Assembly (NCBI GenBank): GCA_015039365.1 | Contig: WION01000694.1 | Location: 1-24,226, forward strand | Source of the DNA: Amanita rubescens | Taxonomy: Eukaryota > Basidiomycota > Agaricomycetes > Agaricales > Amanitaceae | Direction: 5' to 3' | DNA length: 24,226 nucleotides | Shown here: positions 19,321 through 24,226 of the stretch, one piece after another | Layout of the letters: the number at the start of each line of letters is the position of its first letter | How positions within the stretch are numbered: the first letter of the stretch is position 1 | The notes under the pieces: model-generated | Told to the model about the DNA's origin: nothing | What the model saw: only the letters and a program-made list of their open reading frames with translations | Databases searched by the model: none | Position numbers and translations under genes: made by a program

Positions 19321-21791
19321 ATGAGCGCGCTCCAATCTAACCAGCTTAACCCGCTTTATCCTTCCAGCCACATCGTACTTCCACCATACTTGATGTATGG
19401 CATGGAGACTCGTACATTTTGGTGTGCTGTCTACGGCAGCTCTCGTGTATTTAAGATGTCTGCGCATCCCGACATCGACGTCGATGACTTGAAGAAGGAT
19501 ATCATAAAGCAGGAAATAGCCCTTCGTCATCTTGCTTATTCCAACCTAGTCCTTTGGAAGGTAAGTTTCGGACCACGACCTGTGTTTCCACTGAACATCT
19601 TGCCAGCTAAGCATCCCAGAATCTGCGGATCCCGAAGGCTCTTTCTGGCAGCGTATTAGAAAGCGAGGTGATATGGAGACGTTCGCCGAAGAGTTGAAAA
19701 TTTCTAGACAGAAGATGTCGGAGGTCTTTCCGCAATCGCAACTCCGCGAAGATCATGTGCATATTCTAGTGGAACTTCCTTCCAGTGAGTGTCATGTTGT
19801 TTGACCATTGGCACTACTACATTCAATAGATGACTCCAGATCCTGGCTGGCTGTAATCCACGGTAAGCTATGGAAAGAGCATGAATTCTTTGGCAAGATT
19901 TTTCGTACCGCAAACCTGACCGAACACGACTTCAAAGACCTTCAAGACCTGCTGGACAAAGAGAATCCTGGACGCACCTCTGACTCTTATGTGGTGGAGG
20001 ACGTTCTTGCCAAGAAATCTGATTTCTTACGCGAAAAGAGCAAACCTCTCGAGGCAGATTTTGGTGACTGCCTAGTTCCTCGACTGGTTTTCGATGCCAT
20101 TCAGCCCCCATTTTCTGGTATTGTTGGCAACGACGCTGTGTTTGATGACGACGATGCCATGGACATTGATCCCAACCATGGCTATTGTTGTCACATGCAC
20201 CATCTTTCAAAGGAAGCCAAGACGATTCAAATTTTCCCCTACACCATTTGGTATGTTGACCCGACTGTCCTCAAGCTGAAGAACAATCTTCACGTGCCAC
20301 TGTTGATGCTCTTCCGGAACGAGTGGGGTATGATGATAGACATCTTTAATGAGAGGAAACACCTGAGGGGCATACGAGGAAGCGCCATCTTTACAGGTCA
20401 GCCAGGCATCGGTAAGCGCCATTATTGGCATTTGACTGTCACTTCTAACCAACGAACTAGGAAAAATGTGCCTGTTGTATTCCATCCTCATCCTTTGTAT
20501 GATTCGCGGCCAGCGATGTGTGTTTCAGGATATGGACGGCAAAGTCTTCATTATTGATGATGCTGGCGTGAACACGCCAGAGGACGTACGAGCGGTATCG
20601 GGTGACGAAGTTCTCACACTTGTCGATGATTCCTTTAAACCCGTCGCCTATCTGCGGAATAATTCCAACCATCGCATACTGTTAACCTCTTCGCCGAGAA
20701 GCAGGACAGACAGAGGCTGGCTTAAACAATATGCGATTTCAAATGCGGTGTTTACGATGAACCCATGGTCGCGAGAAGAGCTTGTTGTTGCAACGTGCTT
20801 GTATTTCACTCGATTGGTTCCCCTGCTTACCATTCATAGGTTATTCCTTCAAATGACCGACATCACTCTCAAGCGGCTTCAACAAGCTTCCCTTATTTGC
20901 GGGAACATACCTCGTCCATGTTTCGAAGCGGCAATATCTCTTACTGATCTTCGCGAAGCCGAAAACGTGATCAAGAAGGCAATTGAAGACACCAAGGACT
21001 TGTTTGAGGTTACTTCCAATATGCAGAATGGCGACGACAGGCACATAACCCATCGTGTATTCCAAGTGCACCCAAAATCGTCCGAGAATCGGTTCTGGCA
21101 TAACTCTGTCGCAAAGCCGGTTTCGGCCTGGGCTTTCTTCCAAATGTTGAATGTGCTGCACAAAAGAAATAGGGGCGATGCATACAGGTTTTACTGTACA
21201 GTTAAAGCGTATCCCGAATCTTCTCAACTCCGCGGAAACATGTTTGAATATTATCTTCACCCATACCTGAAACGCCCCCGGACCTTCAATATCAAGTCCC
21301 TCGATGACGGCGCCGCTACTCTTAAAATCGACTTCATTGTCAACGCGGATAATCACCTCAGTTTTACCGATTTGTCAGAAGGGTTAGTACTCTCTGTCAA
21401 GAGTAATAAATCACACTACCTCCGGCCAGGATCTCCCGTCTTTCCATCCTTTGATTCTTTCCTATACCAACCCGAAATTTCCCATCTTGGATTTTCACCT
21501 CTTATCGCTTTGCAAGTGACTACTGCTGCCAAACACGAGATAAAGTTGAAAGGTTTGAAGGACATTGGAAGTGCACTTCAAAACCCTTACCTGGAGAGTC
21601 TTCGACCGGAACAAAATAGAAAGATGATTGTTCTTTTTGTTGTCCCGGACGATTTGGAGCCAACTTTTAGAACGCAGAAAATCCACGGTGCAAAGAAAGA
21701 GGTCGGGCCCTGGTATAACAAGACCACTCAATACGTTCTTGGGTTACCAGTACAAGATCTGTTCGAGTTCCATGAAAAAGCGTTAGAATAA
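19321..21791 (+). CDS. Crinkler-type (CRN/CR effector) NTPase plus PD-(D/E)xK-like nuclease
   Basis: Four exons, 19321-19560, 19607-19784, 19830-20411 and 20461-21791, all GT-AG and in phase, giving 776 residues. Residues about 30-140 resemble the ubiquitin-like CRN header ([14 protein letters not shown] ... [20 protein letters not shown]). A P-loop region, FTGQPGIG, sits at the exon 3/4 junction (about residue 327-336), followed by VFIIDDAGV and HRILLTSSP. The C-terminal region from about residue 590 has [12 protein letters not shown], then SFDSFLYQP (D near 665) and [19 protein letters not shown] (Q near 685), the E...D...QxT arrangement of the nuclease domain of Crinkler-RHS-type effectors. 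Such proteins couple an NTPase to a nuclease-like tip and are proposed to act in nuclei of hosts or rivals, or in inter-strain conflict; in free-living fungi the role is unknown. As spliced, Walker A reads GIGGKM in place of GIGK[ST], so nucleotide binding may be impaired. Confidence 0.85.
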
Positions 21792-21991
21792 ACGTAGTCA
21801 TGATACCAATAACACCAGTACCACACGACCAGCCGTAGCTGTATCGTCCTTCCCGTCACCTGTGTCTGGGATTTTGGTTGCGCTGAAGATTCTTGCTGCA
21901 TTTAAATCCACTAAGCCAAAGGACGAGATTGAAGAGCTTGTCATTTCCCAAAAGCTCGACTCCTTAATCGCTTCCACGCATAACGCTGCTA

Positions 21992-22234
21992 GACATAATA
22001 TTCGAAACGATTAAGGATCCTTTCATCGAGGAAGGGCTAATGGAACGCACATATGCCTTGTCTCTGAACTGGCTGGACCGAGTGTGTATGCCGTGTCGTT
22101 TTTTGGCTGTGAAGGGAGGATGGAAGGGAGACTGTTGGGAGGAAGTGGAAGTGGAACTCCTCGGTGACCTGTTGGAGAAGATGCTCAAGTACAATCCCGA
22201 GGAAAGGATTACTATACGTCATCCATGGTTTTAG
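21992..22234 (+). pseudogene. C-terminal remnant of a Ser/Thr protein kinase
   Basis: The open frame ending at the TAG 22232-22234 reads ...GDCWEEVEVELLGDLLEKML, KYNPEERITI, RHPWF. LLEKMLKYNPEERITI plus HPWF is the end of a canonical eukaryotic protein-kinase C-lobe (helices H-I). The few residues that normally separate ITI from HPWF are missing, and no ATP-binding lobe or catalytic loop is found upstream. An unrelated open frame precedes it (about 21800-22013, ALKILAAFKSTKPKDEIEEL). It is an isolated tail placed directly before ORC2, perhaps left by a rearrangement. Confidence 0.55.
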
Positions 22235-22303
22235 TACACTTCCCGACAGTAAGTAGTATAAAAGTAGTAGAGTGATTGAAACACGACGCGTTTGACACGC
22301 CGA

Positions 22304-23518
22304 ATGATTTCTCAGACCTCGTTCGACGCGTACTTTAGCCATGCCACATCTCGCGCTCAGACATCCTCAAACGTCTTCTCAGCGCTCGTACCACCACTCT
22401 CCCAAGAAGAGTACCTAGAAGGCATCCAATCAGCACATGCTTCCACCTCCAAACCCCCGCCAATCCGTCCAGGACTCCTAGAGTCGGACCAATCCCGCGC
22501 GCAGCTATTCGCGAGGTTCTTGCTCGAGCTCAACGAAGGTTTCAACCTTCTCCTTTACGGAGTCGGCTCGAAGCGACAGATACTCAACCGATTCGCAAAA
22601 GAGTACTGCGCCAAAGTAGGCCACGTCGTCGTGGCCAGCGCGTTCCGACCCGACTTTTCCCTCAAAGAACTCTTCACGTCTATCGAGAAAATCCCGGGAG
22701 TCGTTAGCACAGGCACGTCGACGACCGTCGAGAACCACGCAAAGAGGATAGACGAGGCCTTTTCCAAACCGACGCAAAAGAGGCACTTGTATCTCATCAT
22801 ACACAATCTCGACGCCGTCCCGAGTCTACGATCGCAAAAAGCAAAATCGTGCCTCGCGCTTTTGGCTATGAACCCGCGGATACATATAGCAGCGTCTATA
22901 GACCACATCAACGCGCCTCTCTTATGGTCTTCTTCAGAATGTGCCGCGCGGAAACCTACAGCATCATCTCAGTCATCCTTCGACAGCCCAAAACGCGGTT
23001 TCGCGTGGCTCTGGCACGATCTTACAACTCTAGAACCGTACGATGCTGAACTGGCATACGCGGATCGTTCGTCCATTTCGGGAGCTCACACAGGGTCTCA
23101 CAAGAAGGCCCCAGAAGCAGCTTTACTCGCTGCCCAATCTGCGGGAACGGCTATGAGCGAGACTGCTGCGCTGCACATTCTAGCTTCCGTCACGCAGAGA
23201 GCGAAGAAATTATTTGTTTTGATGGCGACGAGACAGTTGGAGAGTATCGAAGAGGCTGCTGGTGCCGATGCATCTGGATCGAATACCAAATCAAACTCGG
23301 ACCTGCAACAGCACGGAATGGGATATGATGCATTGTTCACTGCGGCGAGGGACAACTTTATTGCTACGAATGATACGGCGCTTAGAGCGCTGCTGGGCGA
23401 GTTTAGAGATCATGGATTAGTGATATCTGCCCAGGCAGGAGCCGGGAGTGGAGAGATCCTGTGGATACCAGTGAGAAAGGAGAGATTGTCGAATATTCTA
23501 CAATCTATGGAAGAATAG
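22304..23518 (+). CDS. ORC2: Origin recognition complex subunit 2
   Basis: From ATG 22304 to TAG 23518 it gives 404 residues without introns. Recognisable ORC2 blocks are: TSFDAYFSHATSRAQTSSNV near the N-terminus; FNLLLYGVGSKRQILNRFAK; RHLYLIIHNLDAVPSLRSQK; IHIAASIDHINAPLLWS; and FAWLWHDLTTLEPYDAEL. The C-terminus (HILASVTQRAKKLFVLMATR through LGEFRDHGLVIS) fits the winged-helix domain. ORC2 is a core AAA+-like subunit of the six-protein complex that marks replication origins and loads MCM helicase in the nucleus. The usual N-terminal disordered extension is not evident. An alternative start uses an upstream exon ending 22248 with a strong GTAAGT donor and acceptor CTCAG at 22311-22315, which also joins in phase (ATG 22225). 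Just before the start, TPND appears in another frame, so a 1-bp lesion is also possible. Confidence 0.95.
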   Translation: MISQTSFDAYFSHATSRAQTSSNVFSALVPPLSQEEYLEGIQSAHASTSKPPPIRPGLLESDQSRAQLFARFLLELNEGFNLLLYGVGSKRQILNRFAKEYCAKVGHVVVASAFRPDFSLKELFTSIEKIPGVVSTGTSTTVENHAKRIDEAFSKPTQKRHLYLIIHNLDAVPSLRSQKAKSCLALLAMNPRIHIAASIDHINAPLLWSSSECAARKPTASSQSSFDSPKRGFAWLWHDLTTLEPYDAELAYADRSSISGAHTGSHKKAPEAALLAAQSAGTAMSETAALHILASVTQRAKKLFVLMATRQLESIEEAAGADASGSNTKSNSDLQQHGMGYDALFTAARDNFIATNDTALRALLGEFRDHGLVISAQAGAGSGEILWIPVRKERLSNILQSMEE

Positions 23519-23548
23519 TATACGGTGGCATTTTTTTTTCCGAGTAGC
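23519..23548. other. 30-bp intergenic gap between convergent ORC2 and eIF3f
   Basis: Contains a run of about ten T residues (23531-23539 region). The 3' ends of both transcripts must overlap if their 3' UTRs have normal length. Confidence 0.6.
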
Positions 23549-24226
23549 TTATACAGAAGTAAGTGCTAACCGCGCTGAAACTTCTGCTTGTGATTGTACA
23601 AGACTTGCGAGATATGAAATCATCAGCATATCCTATAGTCCACGATCATCAGTACACAAATATAAACGCGTGGGATTTCCATACCTGCAAACTCGAATTG
23701 AATCCTCCCTTTTCGAGGTCCTCGGTGCTAGATCCAAGCGCGTCCATAAGATACCGGCCAACAGCCGCATCACCCTTCTTCTCCCCTGCGATCACCGCGC
23801 GAACATAGGTCAACACTCGGCTAAGCATATCAGATACCGAATTAAGAGACGCTTCGAGAATCTCTAGGTCGGTTACAGGTTGAGAAACGGTCGAGCTTGG
23901 CGAATTTGCCGCTTGGATGAGAAGATCGACTATAATAGCCGGTGATCAATCGGGTGTAGCAGATAACGGTTATAGTAGCTGGACTCGAGAGACTCACGTC
24001 CGCTGCGTTCTGCTCCGTGAAATCGGAGTTCGACGGGGACGGGGAGGAATACGCAATTTTCAGGTTTGGATTCTACACTGATCGGAGAGCTGATTGAATA
24101 CTTTTTTAGTTAGAGAGTTGCCCTTTTTTAGTGCAAAAAAGTTTTTTTTGAACCTGATGTATGCCTTTATTCCAGGCTCTTCTTCCTGTTCTGTGCCCGT
24201 GTTTAACGCGAGATGGACCGCGGGGT
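23549..24226 (-). CDS. Translation initiation factor eIF3 subunit F (C-terminal part, runs off the window)
   Basis: Minus-strand exons in coding order: 24226-24154 (partial), 24077-23998, 23929-23685, 23632-23549 with stop codon at 23551-23549. All junctions are GT-AG and in phase. The translation contains AVHLALNTG ... GIKAYIS (MPN-domain end), ENCVFLPVPVELRFHGAERS, SLNSVSDMLSRVLTYVRAVI, GDAAVGRYLMDALGSSTEDL, EKGGFNSSLQ and a final helix DMLMISYLASLVQSQAEVSA. These are the conserved C-terminal features of eIF3f. eIF3f is a non-catalytic MPN-domain subunit of the eIF3 complex that organises the 43S pre-initiation complex in the cytoplasm. The 5' half lies beyond the right edge. It converges on ORC2, with 30 bp between the stop codons. 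Confidence 0.95.

Noticed and set aside
20841..21356. 171-codon antisense open frame opposite the Crinkler-type gene
   Set aside because: It lies wholly opposite a well-supported exon and has no recognisable motifs; it is a shadow of the coding strand.
1..24226. tRNA, rRNA or other known RNA genes
   Set aside because: No cloverleaf with A/B boxes or rRNA-like segment was recognised by eye; a covariance-model scan was not possible.

Overview
The window looks like nuclear DNA of an agaricomycete-type basidiomycete fungus. Genes are broken by many 35-76 bp GT-AG introns (one looks GC-AG). Two conserved eukaryotic genes, ORC2 and eIF3f, sit tail to tail at the right edge. The rest carries families typical of mushroom genomes: an NB-ARC (NLR-like) gene, small kinase-like genes, a Crinkler-type effector and transposon-related genes. 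All exon models were built by eye from splice motifs, reading-phase continuity and remembered family motifs; no search was run.

Layout. 1-203: 3' end of an unrecognised gene. About 590-2900: a decayed NB-ARC gene, split by an 843-bp non-autonomous hAT-like element (1945-2787) with a clear 8-bp target-site duplication. 2906-16943: a block of about 14 kb bounded by 19-bp inverted repeats (one mismatch) and by TGATCA-rich clusters. It holds a zinc-cysteine/HECT-like protein gene (3598-6736, +), a DDE integrase gene (6895-8640, -), a divergently transcribed unknown gene (8754-10470, +), a two-copy 162-bp non-coding tandem repeat with a GC hairpin, an Spt5/KOW-like gene (11342-14789, +) and an acidic micro-exon gene (about 15141-16484, +). 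16881-18750: kinase-like pseudogenes on both strands and unrecognised fragments. 19321-21791: a four-exon Crinkler-type NTPase/nuclease gene. 21992-22234: the tail of a Ser/Thr kinase. 22304-23518: ORC2. 23549-24226: the 3' part of eIF3f on the minus strand.

The most interesting part is the 14-kb block. A DDE (D-D-E, 34 residues between the second D and E) integrase, a HECT-like ubiquitin-transferase homologue, an Spt5-like transcription-elongation factor homologue and two unknown proteins lie together between inverted terminal-like repeats. I infer a large cargo-bearing DNA transposon, or its remnant, that carries copies of host ubiquitin and transcription functions. The reading frames of the HECT-like, integrase, unknown and Spt5-like models stay open from start to stop when spliced (931, 529, 514 and 991 residues), so the block looks fairly young. 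Inside it, several genes have grown by tandem duplication of whole intron+exon modules (162 bp and 200 bp) or of in-frame exon segments (72 and 18 bp).
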